64,000 nt of DNA from Paenibacillus spiritus (GCF_008710135.1 NZ_VYKK01000030.1:104854-168853), one strand, 5' to 3'. Counted from the stretch's first letter, positions 6,161 to 14,800 are shown. A program made the numbers and translations. The notes: generated by a model not told the origin, from the letters alone.

Positions 6161-8596
6161 TTAATGCTTGCTGTGGGCTTCTCCGTCCCGGGCGTTCAGC
6201 TTCGCAATCAGCTTGTCGCCCTCAACGTCCAGATTCGGAAGCAGCCGGTCCAGACCCTTCGGCAGCCACCAGGCTTTATCCTTGAAGATCGCCATGACGG
6301 CGGGTACGAGCGTCATGCGGATGACGAAAGCGTCGATCAGAATGCCGAACGCCAGCGCGAAGCCGATCTGCTTAATCATGGCGTCCGGCGCGAAGATGAA
6401 GCCCGCGAAGACGGAGACCATGATGACGGCGGCGGCCAGCACGACGCGGCTGGCCAGCTCATAGCCGTGGATGACGCTCTCCGTGCCGCGGTGGCCGTGA
6501 ACGTACGATTCCCGCATCGAACTGACGAGGAAGACCTGGTAGTCCATAGCAAGGCCGTACAGAATGCCCGTCACCAGAATCGGCATGAAGCTCAGCAGCG
6601 GTCCGCCGGTATCGAAGCCGAACAGGCTGTGGAGCCAGCCCCATTGGTAGACGGCCGTCGTAATACCGAAAGTCGCCAGAATGCTGAGAATGAATCCGAC
6701 GGTTGCCTTGATCGGCACAATGACGGAGCGGAAGACGAGCAGCAAGATAATTACCGAGAGAATGACAATGATGCCGACATACAGCGGGAAGGCATCCGCC
6801 AGCTTGGAGGACATGTCGATATTGACGGCGGTGAAGCCGGTCACTCCGATCTTTACTCCGCCCGCTTTGGCAAGGTCCGAATCGGCGGCCCGCAGATCCT
6901 GGACCAGATCTTTTGTCTCCGTGTCCGTCGGGCCCGTCTTCGGAATCAGGCTGATAATCGCCAGCTTGCCGCCTGCGCCTACGCCCATCGGCGTAACCAT
7001 CGCCACATTCTCATGCTTCTGGAGGCCCTGGACGAGAATGCCCAGCGTCTCGGCGGTAACGGCGCCCGAAGGATCAGCCGGCTCGGCCACCAGCACGAGC
7101 GGACCGTTGAAGCCCTCCCCGAATCCGCGCGAAATGGCATCGTAGCTCTGTCTCGCCGTCGTATCCAGGTTGGCCGAAGCGCCCGAAGGAATGCCGAGTT
7201 CCATTTTGGCTACCGGAATGGCGGCCGTGCCAAGCACGGCAATGACGGCGACCACGATGACCCAGCGGTATTTCACCGTTCCGCTTGCCCAGCGCTGGGC
7301 GAACCCGCGGCGGACACCGTGTCCGACCGGCTTCGCCTTCTCCCGGGCTTTGGCGGAGCAGATGCGCTCTCCGACCAGTCCGAGCACGGCGGGAAGCAGA
7401 GTCAGGGCCAGCAGCACGTTGACGAACACGCTGGCTGCGGCGACAAGAGCCATAGTCGACAGGAACTCGATGCCGATAATCAGCATGCCGCACAGCGCGA
7501 TAATGACCGTCAGACCGGCGAAGAAGACCGCGCTGCCCGCTGTCCCGATGGCCCGTCCGGCCGCTTCGCGGGCGGTCAGCTTCTGGTCAAGAATGAGCCG
7601 GCGCTGCCGGTTGACGATGAACAGCGCATAGTCGATGCCGACGGCCAGCCCGATCATGACCGCCAGAATCGGCGTGATGTCATTGAGATGAATGAACTTG
7701 GATACGGCAAAAGCTGCGCCTACGCTGATCGCGACGCCCAGAATCCCGGTCAGAAGCGGGAGACCCGCAGCGACGACCGAGCCGAGCGTCAGGAACAGCA
7801 CGACCGCGGCGACCACGATCCCCACGGCTTCCGTCGAGCCGATGGCGATCTGGTTGGACAGCGATTCGCTCGGAATCGCCTGAAGGCCGCTTCCGCCCTG
7901 CTCGGCGGATTCCGCCGCGTCAATGACCGCGTTCAGCTGCGATTCGGACAGCGCCGTCAGCGCCTCCGTGAACTGGAACTGGAACAGGGCTACGCTTCCG
8001 TCGGCCGAGAGCATGACGCCCGGCACCGGAGCGCCGTCCGCCATCAGCGGGCCGTACGGGGCCGCAGCCGCTCCCTGAGCGGCGCTCTGCTGGGCGGCAG
8101 CAGCGTCCTGCCTGGAGGCGTCTGCCTGACCGGCTGCGGCCTGTTGTCCTGCGGCATCTGCCTGACCCGCAGCGGCTTGTTGTCCTGCGGCGTCCGTCTG
8201 ACCGGTTGCGGCTTGTTGTCCTGCGGCATCCGTCTGATCGGCTGCGGCGGCCGCCTGCTTCGCAAGCTCCGCCGGGTTAATGACATAGTTCAGCTTGTAG
8301 ACTTCGCCTACGGCCTGCTGAATCTGCTTCAGCCGTTCGGGCGTATCCAGCCGTTCTCCCTTGGGAGCCGTGAAGACAACGCTGCCCTGCCCGCCGGCCG
8401 CCTGCGGCAGTTCCTCCGCAAGCTGATCCAGCACCTTCTGCGCTTCCGTGCCCTCAATCTTCATCTCCGAGCTGGAGTGAATTCCGTTGACTCCGATGAG
8501 CGCTCCCACGACTGCCAGGACAATAATCCAAGCGCCGAGGAAATACCACGGCTTGTTAAAGGCTTTTTTGCCCAAGTTATATAAGAATGTCGACAT
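6161..8596 (-). CDS. MMPL family (RND-type) transporter
   Basis: 811-aa integral membrane exporter of the MMPL/YdfJ type. One N-terminal helix (WYFLGAWIIVLAVVGALIGV), a large outside loop, a five-helix block, a second outside loop and a second five-helix block. The conserved polar helix signature GIDYALFIVNRQRR appears in the first half and GLAMDYQVFLVSSMRE in the second; their Asp residues are the proton-relay positions of RND pumps. Unusual: the first outside loop carries an Ala/Gln-rich 12-residue repeat tract (about residues 116-158). Cotranscribed 50 bp after a TetR gene, so expression is probably TetR-controlled. Substrate (drug or lipid) unknown. Confidence 0.92.
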   Translation of the reverse strand: MSTFLYNLGKKAFNKPWYFLGAWIIVLAVVGALIGVNGIHSSSEMKIEGTEAQKVLDQLAEELPQAAGGQGSVVFTAPKGERLDTPERLKQIQQAVGEVYKLNYVINPAELAKQAAAAADQTDAAGQQAATGQTDAAGQQAAAGQADAAGQQAAAGQADASRQDAAAAQQSAAQGAAAAPYGPLMADGAPVPGVMLSADGSVALFQFQFTEALTALSESQLNAVIDAAESAEQGGSGLQAIPSESLSNQIAIGSTEAVGIVVAAVVLFLTLGSVVAAGLPLLTGILGVAISVGAAFAVSKFIHLNDITPILAVMIGLAVGIDYALFIVNRQRRLILDQKLTAREAAGRAIGTAGSAVFFAGLTVIIALCGMLIIGIEFLSTMALVAAASVFVNVLLALTLLPAVLGLVGERICSAKAREKAKPVGHGVRRGFAQRWASGTVKYRWVIVVAVIAVLGTAAIPVAKMELGIPSGASANLDTTARQSYDAISRGFGEGFNGPLVLVAEPADPSGAVTAETLGILVQGLQKHENVAMVTPMGVGAGGKLAIISLIPKTGPTDTETKDLVQDLRAADSDLAKAGGVKIGVTGFTAVNIDMSSKLADAFPLYVGIIVILSVIILLLVFRSVIVPIKATVGFILSILATFGITTAVYQWGWLHSLFGFDTGGPLLSFMPILVTGILYGLAMDYQVFLVSSMRESYVHGHRGTESVIHGYELASRVVLAAAVIMVSVFAGFIFAPDAMIKQIGFALAFGILIDAFVIRMTLVPAVMAIFKDKAWWLPKGLDRLLPNLDVEGDKLIAKLNARDGEAHSKH
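8121..8247. repeat. 36-bp direct repeats inside the MMPL gene
   Basis: Three full and one partial tandem copies (starting at 8121, 8157, 8193, 8229) with few differences, each coding 12 residues of the pattern (A/T)DAAGQQAA(A/T)GQ. They lie in the first extracytoplasmic loop of the exporter. Copy number could vary by slippage. Confidence 0.8.
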
Positions 8597-8646
8597 TCGG
8601 TATGATCTCCCTCTCTTTGTTCTGAATCATGGCCTCCGGTCCGCCT

Positions 8647-9270
8647 TTAGAACCCGTTCCGCAAATAGGCGAACGTTGTCTCCAGAAATTGATCGAACGG
8701 CAGCGCTCCCGGACTGTCGCTCTCGCTCTCTCCCGGCATCCGCACGTTCAGATTGCCTTCCAGAATGGGCACACAGGCCCCGTATACCGCTCCGACGAGA
8801 AGCTGGACGTACCAGGCCGGATACCGGCCGCGCACAAATTGTTCGAGCACCTCCTGAGCCGCCAGCTGCACGCGCCGGAACACGCTCAGCGTATACGGCT
8901 CCAGAGCCGGGTAGCGCTTCGAGAGCGCAACGAACCGGCGCAGGCGCTGCAGGAACCCGGCGGTCAGTTGCATTCTCAGCAGGCGGTGCAGAATATCCAG
9001 CGGCACCGCATCCGGCGGCAGGCTTGCCACCAGTTCTTCATACTCCTCCTGGCCGCTGTTGACCGTCACCGCAGCTGTAGCGACCGCTTCCTCCTTGCAG
9101 GAGAAATAGTTGGCAAAGGTTCTGCGGGATACGCCCGCCCGCTCCGCAACATCATCCACCACAAAGCCGTCCAGCCCGCGCTCCAGCGCAAGCTCATAAG
9201 CCGCCTCGGCCAGCGCGGTCGAGGTCGCTTCCTTCTTCTTGTCCCGCAAAGTCTGTCTGGGATGCAGCAA
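8647..9270 (-). CDS. TetR/AcrR family transcriptional regulator
   Basis: 207 aa. N-terminal helix-turn-helix: AAYELALERGLDGFVVDDVAERAGVSRRTFANYF, where GVSRRTFANYF is the recognition helix, followed by the family-typical F-x-x-K-E-E-A. The C-terminal ligand domain is divergent. The start is TTG at 9270, with AGGAGGGAGG 7 nt upstream. The MMPL exporter follows after 50 bp, so it probably represses its own operon. Candidate operators are the inverted repeats at 9294-9315 and 9350-9372. Confidence 0.9.
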   Translation of the reverse strand: MLHPRQTLRDKKKEATSTALAEAAYELALERGLDGFVVDDVAERAGVSRRTFANYFSCKEEAVATAAVTVNSGQEEYEELVASLPPDAVPLDILHRLLRMQLTAGFLQRLRRFVALSKRYPALEPYTLSVFRRVQLAAQEVLEQFVRGRYPAWYVQLLVGAVYGACVPILEGNLNVRMPGESESDSPGALPFDQFLETTFAYLRNGF

Positions 9271-9293
9271 TCCTCATCCTCCCTCCTTCCCGG

Positions 9294-9315
9294 AATGAAT
9301 AGCATAACGTTCATT
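9294..9315. promoter_or_regulatory. inverted repeat AATGAA-N10-TTCATT at the TetR promoter
   Basis: Perfect 6-bp arms. On the minus strand it overlaps a possible -10 TATGCT with -35 TTGCGG 16 bp upstream, just ahead of the tetR ribosome binding site. Candidate autoregulatory operator. Confidence 0.5.
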
Positions 9316-9349
9316 ACCCGTTCCGCAAGCCTATTATTGCACAAAATGC

Positions 9350-9372
9350 AAACTTGCGCAAAAGGCAAGTTT
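9350..9372. promoter_or_regulatory. inverted repeat AAACTTGC-N7-GCAAGTTT
   Basis: Perfect 8-bp arms between the MFS terminator and the TetR promoter. Size and symmetry suit a TetR-family dimer. It lies upstream of the weak promoter, so it could be a second operator or belong to another regulator. Confidence 0.45.
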
Positions 9373-9383
9373 ATTCCTCCAAA

Positions 9384-9415
9384 AAAGGCCTCTTCCGTTA
9401 CCGAAAAAGGCCTTT
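9384..9415 (-). terminator. terminator of the MFS gene
   Basis: AAAGGCCT (9384-9391) pairs with AGGCCTTT (9408-9415) and six U follow on the minus strand. It lies 8 bp past the stop codon of the frame-restored MFS gene (9424), which supports that longer end. Confidence 0.75.
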
Positions 9416-9423
9416 GGCTTAGG

Positions 9424-9553
9424 TCATGCTGCAATTTTCATTTCCGCACGGGTTCTGCGGTACACGGCGGCATAGCCTGCTGCGGAGACCATACTCAGCC
9501 CGATATTGAACGCGATCAGCAGCTGATAATTGTGGAACCAATCGTAATTAAGG
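9424..9553 (-). pseudogene. displaced 3' end of the MFS gene (other frame)
   Basis: Minus-strand translation from just after the G run reads GLNYDWFHNYQLLIAFNIGL, then SMVSAAGYAAVYRRTRAEMK and IAA-stop at 9424. This is the last hydrophobic helix and basic cytoplasmic tail expected for the MFS protein. It has no start signals of its own. Confidence 0.75.
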
Positions 9554-10670
9554 CCCCGGCCACACCCGACAGAGCCCCGCCTGCCTGGTGAATCAGAATG
9601 AGGAACCCTGTGATGAGGCCGGCGGAGATTCCTTGCTGCTCCAGCGTCTCGTTGGCCAGCAGAATGCCTCCCGGCAGGGCGCCCAAATAGCTGGCACCGA
9701 AGATCAGCGAGAAGAGGAGCGGACTTGCCGGGAAATGAAGAAACAGGATCAGAAAGGCAACCACCCGAACGGCATAGAGACTGGCCAGGGCCAGTTCTCT
9801 TCTCATCCGGTCCAGCAGGAAGGAGAATACGATCCCTCCAAAAAGCTCAAGCACACCCAGGAGCGTCAGCGAGGAAGAGAAGACCATCCGGTCTGCGCCG
9901 GCCACCTGATAAATTGCCATCAGATGCATTTCCACCGTTCCCATGCTGAACCCGCAGGTAAAAAGGGCTGCCATTACGGCGATTATGCGGCCGTCCCGCA
10001 GCTTCCGCGCCAAGTCCGCGGCCGAACGGAGACTCGGCCGCGGCCGGGGTGCCGGAGGCACAGCGGGCGGCTCCGGCAGTCGGTTGGGATTGGGCCGGAC
10101 GACCAGAAAGGTCAGCGCGCAGAAGATTACGCCCGCCGCAACGCTGAACCCGTACAACGGCCTCCAGCCCAACCGGTCCTCATTCATAATGAAGACCGGA
10201 CTTAGAATGGCAAGCCCCAGCGAGCCTGAACTGTTCAGCAGCACCAGCACCTTGGCGCGGTGGGAGGCGAACCAGTCGGCCACAAACACATAGTTGGCGG
10301 ACGCCGCAATGCCTACAAGTCCCGCCAACAGGCCGAATCCGATGAAATAGCCGGTGGTGGACGGAAAGAGCAGCAGCGTACCGACCGAAGCCGAGGTCAG
10401 AAGCGAGCTTGCCATCATGACTCTGCGGTACCCGTACCGGTCTGCCAGATACCCTCCCACGGGAGAACAGAGCGCCCCGATTATAATATTGACGGACCAG
10501 GTGGTCCCGAGAAAGCTTCTTCCCGTGGACAGATAATGCGAAATATCGTTCTGATAGTAAGATTGCACGAAGCGGTTCACGGAACTGATGAACCCGTAGA
10601 TCCAGAAATAGACGAAAAGGAACCACGCATAGCGCGTTCCCGGGGATAACGCCAAGAATCGGTTCCTCAT
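9516..10670 (-). CDS. MFS transporter with frameshifted C-terminus
   Basis: 384 aa in the uninterrupted frame, about 11-12 membrane helices, with motif A as GGYLADRYGYRRVMM between helices 2 and 3. After HQAGGALSGVAGALI the frame ends in ...TIISC. One extra G in the CCCC run (plus strand 9554-9557) would restore a typical MFS end, GLNYDWFHNYQLLIAFNIGL, through to a stop at 9424 and give 415 aa, the usual family length. So the gene is either mildly truncated in its last helix or the sequence has an error. A terminator follows immediately after 9424. Substrate unknown. Confidence 0.85.
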   Translation of the reverse strand: MRNRFLALSPGTRYAWFLFVYFWIYGFISSVNRFVQSYYQNDISHYLSTGRSFLGTTWSVNIIIGALCSPVGGYLADRYGYRRVMMASSLLTSASVGTLLLFPSTTGYFIGFGLLAGLVGIAASANYVFVADWFASHRAKVLVLLNSSGSLGLAILSPVFIMNEDRLGWRPLYGFSVAAGVIFCALTFLVVRPNPNRLPEPPAVPPAPRPRPSLRSAADLARKLRDGRIIAVMAALFTCGFSMGTVEMHLMAIYQVAGADRMVFSSSLTLLGVLELFGGIVFSFLLDRMRRELALASLYAVRVVAFLILFLHFPASPLLFSLIFGASYLGALPGGILLANETLEQQGISAGLITGFLILIHQAGGALSGVAGALITIGSTIISC

Positions 10671-10685
10671 CGCGAGCTCTCCCGT

Positions 10686-11024
10686 TTAATATTCCGTCTC
10701 AAATATCTTTTCATTTTGGTCGCTTAGAAAGATAATTTTTAATTGCGCCGTCGGGTTCCATATTCGATGGTCTTTAATAATGAGATACTTCTCTCCGTGG
10801 TACTCATACTCGCGAGTTTTACCGTCAATTATTAAGGAATACGTCTTAGCCTCTCTCAAAACTCGCAAATTATTAATGATGAGTCCTATAGAGCCCTTCT
10901 GTAAACCTCCGATGACAATCTTTTCTTTAACAAGCCCACTGGATTTCACATAACCAGAGGAGCCTCGATAAATATAAACATAAGGTGAACTAAAAATATA
11001 GTATTCACAACTGATCGATTTCAT
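10686..11024 (-). CDS. AT-rich hypothetical protein, body of a broken lipoprotein
   Basis: 112 aa of unknown family, beta-rich and charged, ending KIFETEY. It is clearly more AT-rich than its neighbours, suggesting acquisition. Its nominal start has no ribosome binding site. Upstream, another frame holds a perfect lipoprotein signal peptide (11005-11106). Removing one base from the T7 run at 11037-11043 would join them into a lipoprotein of about 139 aa. It is therefore probably the mature part of a lipoprotein now out of frame; a sequencing error or slippage-based switching is equally possible. Confidence 0.6.
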   Translation of the reverse strand: MKSISCEYYIFSSPYVYIYRGSSGYVKSSGLVKEKIVIGGLQKGSIGLIINNLRVLREAKTYSLIIDGKTREYEYHGEKYLIIKDHRIWNPTAQLKIIFLSDQNEKIFETEY

Positions 11025-11106
11025 TTTGGGTAACCGTTTTTTTGCAACCTGTTAGAACCAACCATACACAGGAAAAGCAAATAAACGTTAGCGTTATTCG
11101 CTTCAT
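11005..11106 (-). pseudogene. lipoprotein signal peptide segment, frame-separated
   Basis: From ATG 11106 the minus strand reads MKRITLTFICFSCVWLVLTG, then CKK: basic n-region, hydrophobic core and the lipobox LTGC. AAGGGAG precedes the ATG and a good promoter lies at 11151-11180. The frame stops at 11005 after 33 codons, beyond an A7 run (minus strand) where a 1-base change leads into the 112-aa frame. Confidence 0.65.
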
Positions 11107-11150
11107 CTCCGTTCTCCCTTCTTATGACGAAAAACTTAATTTATTCCAAA

Positions 11151-11180
11151 ATTATAAATAACCTGAACACTTCCTGACAA
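11151..11180 (-). promoter_or_regulatory. sigma-A promoter of the lipoprotein locus
   Basis: Minus strand: -35 TTGTCA (11180-11175), 18-bp spacer, -10 TATAAT (11156-11151). It is 45 bp upstream of the lipoprotein ATG. Confidence 0.6.
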
Positions 11181-11214
11181 GGCAATACTTCTCGTTCTCC
11201 AATTAATCACAAAA

Positions 11215-11246
11215 AACCAGTGAGGCCCGGTGGGACCTCACTGGTT
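11215..11246 (-). terminator. terminator of the ABC operon
   Basis: An 11-bp perfect stem, AACCAGTGAGG (11215-11225) with its complement (11236-11246), 10-nt loop, followed by U-rich sequence on the minus strand. It lies 31 bp after the permease stop. Confidence 0.85.
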
Positions 11247-11276
11247 GCATGAAATTTACTTTGAGGACATTCAGGT

Positions 11277-12572
11277 CTAGATCTTGTACGCCTTCATCGC
11301 CTTGCGCAGCTCCTTGAAGCTCGGACGCTTGCCGTACATGAGCACGCCGGTGCGGTAAATCTTCGCAGCCAGCCAGCCCATCACGAGGCTACTAACCAGG
11401 AGAATCAGAAGCGAGACGAGAATCTCCCAGGTCGCCACTTCACCGACGCCGATCCGCAGCAGCATGCTGAGCGGAGAAGTGAACGGCACGAAGCTGGCAA
11501 TTTTGACGAGCAGCGTGTTCGGAGCGGAGATGCTGAACATCGGCACGTACAGGTTGACGAAGCCGAGCAGCATGACCGGCAGCATCGCCTGGCCCAGGTC
11601 CTCGGTCCGGCTGACGATCGAGCCGAGCGCCGCATAGATCATCGCATACAGGAAGTAGCCCAGAATATAGAAGATCAGGCCGTAGACCAGCAGGCTGATG
11701 CTCATCTGCCCCAGATCAATATCGAAATCGTCGAGGATGCCGGCATTATTCGGCAGCATCAGGTTGACCGCCACCGTACCCGCTATAATCCCGATCTGCA
11801 GAAGCCCGATAAAGAAGATGCCGAGCACCTTGCCGAACATTTGGGCCAGGGGCGATGTGCTGGTAATCAGAATCTCCATAATGCGCGAGCTCTTCTCCGA
11901 GGTAACCTCGGAGGACACCATGTTCCCGGTGGTGGTCAGCGTGATGAAGAAGAGCATCATCAAGGCGTACACGATTACATAGTCGACGACTGCCGGCGAG
12001 TCTTCTTCGCCGCCTGCTGCGCCGTCTCCGCCGCCGTCTGTCACCTTGGCCTCGCCAAGCTGCACCGGCGTATTCATGGCGGTGATCTCCTGCTGGGTCA
12101 GCCGGTCTCCGGCAATGAGCTGCGCCTGGACCTGCTGCAGCGCCGCCTGGAGCTTAAGCTGCAAATCCTGGCCCATGCTTCCGTCCTTGCTGTGGAAGGT
12201 GACCGGCGGCAGTCCCTTGCCGGTTCCCTGCTCCAGCGTCAGGTAGCCGTCCAGATCACCGTTATCCATCGCCTTGCGGAGCGCCGCATCGTTCTCCGAC
12301 GGGTAGGAATCCACGACGAAGCCGTTCTCGGTTCCGGAACGCTGGGCATAGTCGCGCAGCAGATCGGCCGAGCGGGTTGCCTGCTCCGTGCCGGTCACAA
12401 CGGCAATATGAATGCCGGCCGTATCGTCGTCGCCGCTGAACACCTTGACCATATAGGGGATATTCATCCCGATGCTGATCAGGATCACCATAATAAGCGT
12501 CGTCACCAGGAAAGCCTTGGTCCGAATCTTGTTCAGAAAGGTAAAGCCGATCACCGTGGACATATTATTCAT
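11277..12572 (-). CDS. ABC transporter permease, NatB-like (ABC-2 type)
   Basis: 431 aa. One N-terminal helix (KAFLVTTLIMVILISIGMNI), a large extracytoplasmic domain of about 170 residues, then five to six clustered C-terminal helices, the layout of NatB/YhaP-type exporters. The motif VTSEKSSRIMEILITSTSP before the second helix is characteristic of this family. ATG 12572 is chosen because AGGTG lies 5 nt upstream; it overlaps the ATPase gene by 8 bp, so the two are translationally coupled. Last gene of the operon. NatAB exports Na+ in B. subtilis; that substrate is only an analogy here. Confidence 0.88.
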   Translation of the reverse strand: MNNMSTVIGFTFLNKIRTKAFLVTTLIMVILISIGMNIPYMVKVFSGDDDTAGIHIAVVTGTEQATRSADLLRDYAQRSGTENGFVVDSYPSENDAALRKAMDNGDLDGYLTLEQGTGKGLPPVTFHSKDGSMGQDLQLKLQAALQQVQAQLIAGDRLTQQEITAMNTPVQLGEAKVTDGGGDGAAGGEEDSPAVVDYVIVYALMMLFFITLTTTGNMVSSEVTSEKSSRIMEILITSTSPLAQMFGKVLGIFFIGLLQIGIIAGTVAVNLMLPNNAGILDDFDIDLGQMSISLLVYGLIFYILGYFLYAMIYAALGSIVSRTEDLGQAMLPVMLLGFVNLYVPMFSISAPNTLLVKIASFVPFTSPLSMLLRIGVGEVATWEILVSLLILLVSSLVMGWLAAKIYRTGVLMYGKRPSFKELRKAMKAYKI

Positions 12573-13467
12573 GGGATTCACCTACCGCTTCAATGAAGAT
12601 TTGGTTCAACGTCGGTTCCTTGATTTCAAAATGCTCCACTTCCGTCCCGGCTGCCGCCAGCTGCAAAATGCGCTGGGCTGCCGCCGGTTCGGCAATCTTG
12701 ATGAAGTAGCCCTGCTCCGACTTGGCAACTCCCGTTACGCCGGCGATGCCTTCGAGATCCGTAAGCTCCGTCCGCGTCCGAAGCTGCACTTCGTTCCGGG
12801 GATAGCTCTTCTTGATATCCCGCAGATCCCCCTGCACCACCGTCTTCGAGCGGTCGAGAATCGTAATGTGGCGGCACAGTTCCTCGACATGCTCCATGCG
12901 GTGCGTCGAGAACAGAATGCTCGTTCCCTGATCCCGCAGCTCCTTGACCGTTGCCTTCAGCAGTTCAACATTGACCGGGTCCAGCCCGCTGAACGCTTCG
13001 TCGAGAATCAGGATCTGCGGCTTATGTACCACTGCGGCGATGAATCCCATCTTCTGCTGGTTGCCCTTGGACAGCTCCTCGATCTTCTTGCCGTAATATT
13101 CCGGCACCTCGAACCGCTCCAGCCAATACTTCAGACTCTTGTCGGCCTCGGAAGCCGACATCCCGCGCAGCCGGGCCAGATAAATGATCTGGTCGCTGAT
13201 CTTCACCTTGGGATAGAGCCCCCGCTCTTCCGGCAGATAGCCCATCAGCTGGCGAAGCTCGTTGCCGTACGGCTTGCCGTTGTACAGAATCCGGCCGTTG
13301 TCCGGATAGATCAGCCCGAGCACCATGCGCATCGTTGTCGTTTTGCCGGCCCCGTTCGCCCCCAGCAGGCCGTAAATCTCGCCGCGTTCCACCTTCAAGT
13401 CAATATGGTCTACTGCGGTCTTGTCTCCATACTGCTTCACCACTTGTTCCAGCCTCAACGCTTCCAT
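12565..13467 (-). CDS. ABC transporter ATP-binding protein, NatA-like
   Basis: 300 aa. Walker A GANGAGKTT (about residue 35-43), Q-loop YLPEERGLYPK, signature ELSKGNQQK, Walker B ILILDEAFSGLDP and switch His in STHRMEH, all intact. The C-terminal 80 residues form the extra domain seen in NatA/CcmA-type ATPases. YLPEERGLY is typical of the NatA/YhaQ branch. Its ATG overlaps the preceding ATPase stop (TAATG), and the permease follows with an 8-bp overlap. Energises the permease at 11277-12572. Confidence 0.92.
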   Translation of the reverse strand: MEALRLEQVVKQYGDKTAVDHIDLKVERGEIYGLLGANGAGKTTTMRMVLGLIYPDNGRILYNGKPYGNELRQLMGYLPEERGLYPKVKISDQIIYLARLRGMSASEADKSLKYWLERFEVPEYYGKKIEELSKGNQQKMGFIAAVVHKPQILILDEAFSGLDPVNVELLKATVKELRDQGTSILFSTHRMEHVEELCRHITILDRSKTVVQGDLRDIKKSYPRNEVQLRTRTELTDLEGIAGVTGVAKSEQGYFIKIAEPAAAQRILQLAAAGTEVEHFEIKEPTLNQIFIEAVGESHE

Positions 13468-14399
13468 TACGATAACCCCTCCCCTGAGTTCAAGCCAGCC
13501 GGTTCATGTCCCTTGATCCACAAGCCCAGAATTTCTTCCAGTTCCAGACTTCGGCTCCCCTTTACCTTTACGCCAAGTTCGTCCAGACGTTTCCGAATTT
13601 CGGAAGAATTTGCTGCGACAAAAGAGGCCATCCCCTCGCCTTCCATCTGCGGCTCCATCAGCCCGGGCAGCTCCGCCTCAAGCTCCGCCAGTTCCTCCGG
13701 GCCGTCCGCCTGCACCCATATCCGGGCCCAGGCTGCAAAGAGCGCATCCTTCTCAGCCATGCCGAGCAGGCGGCCGCCGTCCATCGGCACGATATAATCG
13801 GCAAGCCGTCTGACCTCCTCCACCAGATGGGTGGAGATCAGGATGGTTGCTCTCCGGCGCTCGATATAGGCCTGAAGCGCTTCAATCATCGTCTTCCAGG
13901 CGAAAGGGTCCAGTCCCGAAGACGGCTCATCGAGCAGCAGCAGGCGGGGCGACGACGCCAGCGCTGCGGCCAGTTCGTATTTGCGCCGCTCGCCCTTCGA
14001 CATCTTTCCGAGCCGGGTAGCGGCCGGAACCTCGAACTTCTCCATCAGCTCCGTGAACAGCGCGCTGTCCCAGTCCGGGTACCAATGGCTTCGGAACCGG
14101 GCCGCCTCGGCCGGCAGCAGGTCCCCTTCCTCCTCTCCGGGAAGCTCGGGAACGTAGGCGATCCGGCGCCGCAGCTCCAGCGGCAGCTCGCCGGACGACG
14201 GCGAGCCGTACCACAGAATCTCCCCTTCATCCGGCTGAATCAGCTTCAACAGCAGCCGCAGCAGCGTGGATTTACCGGATCCGTTCTTGCCGACAAGCGC
14301 GGCGATAAAGCCTTCCGGCAGGGCCAGGTTCACCGGACCGATCGTTTTGCCCCGCCGCCGCTTGATCACCCCGCGCATCTCTACCGCATTCGTTGTCAT
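13467..14399 (-). CDS. ABC transporter ATP-binding protein (YtrB-like)
   Basis: 310 aa. Walker A GKNGSGKST, signature MSKGERRKYEL, Walker B LLLLDEPSSGLDP and STHLVEEV are all present. Starts within the GntR stop (ATGA overlap). GntR-ATPase-permease order recalls the ytrA-ytrB operons of Firmicutes; the 242-aa membrane protein upstream of GntR is its most likely partner. The C-terminal 80 residues (about 225-310) are acidic and unlike transport domains. Confidence 0.9.
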   Translation of the reverse strand: MTTNAVEMRGVIKRRRGKTIGPVNLALPEGFIAALVGKNGSGKSTLLRLLLKLIQPDEGEILWYGSPSSGELPLELRRRIAYVPELPGEEEGDLLPAEAARFRSHWYPDWDSALFTELMEKFEVPAATRLGKMSKGERRKYELAAALASSPRLLLLDEPSSGLDPFAWKTMIEALQAYIERRRATILISTHLVEEVRRLADYIVPMDGGRLLGMAEKDALFAAWARIWVQADGPEELAELEAELPGLMEPQMEGEGMASFVAANSSEIRKRLDELGVKVKGSRSLELEEILGLWIKGHEPAGLNSGEGLS

Positions 14400-14800
14400 G
14401 AATGGTCTCCCCCGTCCATTCCGTATTGCCGTTCCAGCGTCTGCCGGAACAGATCCTCTACTTCTTCAGCGCCCATCTGCACCGAACGCGCGGCCTCGAC
14501 CGCAGTCTCCAGCGCCTTGCGGACCGTCTCGGTGCGGTATTCTTCACGGGCTTCAGTGCCGACATGGGTGACAAAGGTTCCGGTTCCCTGCCGGGTTCGA
14601 AGCAGCCCTTCGTTCTCCAGGTCCTGATACACCCGTCTGACCGTAATCACGCTGCATTTGAGATTTCCGGCCATTTCGCGGATGGAGGGAAGCATCGTGC
14701 CTTCCGTGATCGAGCCCCCGATAATCAGTGACCTCAGCTGACTCTCGATCTGGTGGTACAGCGGCTCCGCGCTGTTCTCGTCAATCTGTATCGGTATCAC
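14396..14800 (-). CDS. GntR family regulator, YtrA subfamily
   Basis: 134 aa, the short YtrA type: an N-terminal winged helix (PLYHQIESQLRSLIIGG, PSIREMAGNLKCSVITVRRV, NEGLLRTRQGTGTFV) and only about 50 C-terminal residues for dimerisation, without a large ligand domain. Start is GTG 14800 with AAGGAGG about 10 nt upstream; the overlapping ATG is out of frame. It is embedded in the ABC operon, as usual for YtrA repressors of cell-envelope stress transporters. Probable target: the palindrome at 15583-15608. Confidence 0.9.
   Translation of the reverse strand: MIPIQIDENSAEPLYHQIESQLRSLIIGGSITEGTMLPSIREMAGNLKCSVITVRRVYQDLENEGLLRTRQGTGTFVTHVGTEAREEYRTETVRKALETAVEAARSVQMGAEEVEDLFRQTLERQYGMDGGDHS

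Noticed and set aside
6059..8584. 841-codon frame opposite the MMPL gene
   Set aside because: His/Asp/Arg-rich antisense composition; the minus frame has all RND motifs.
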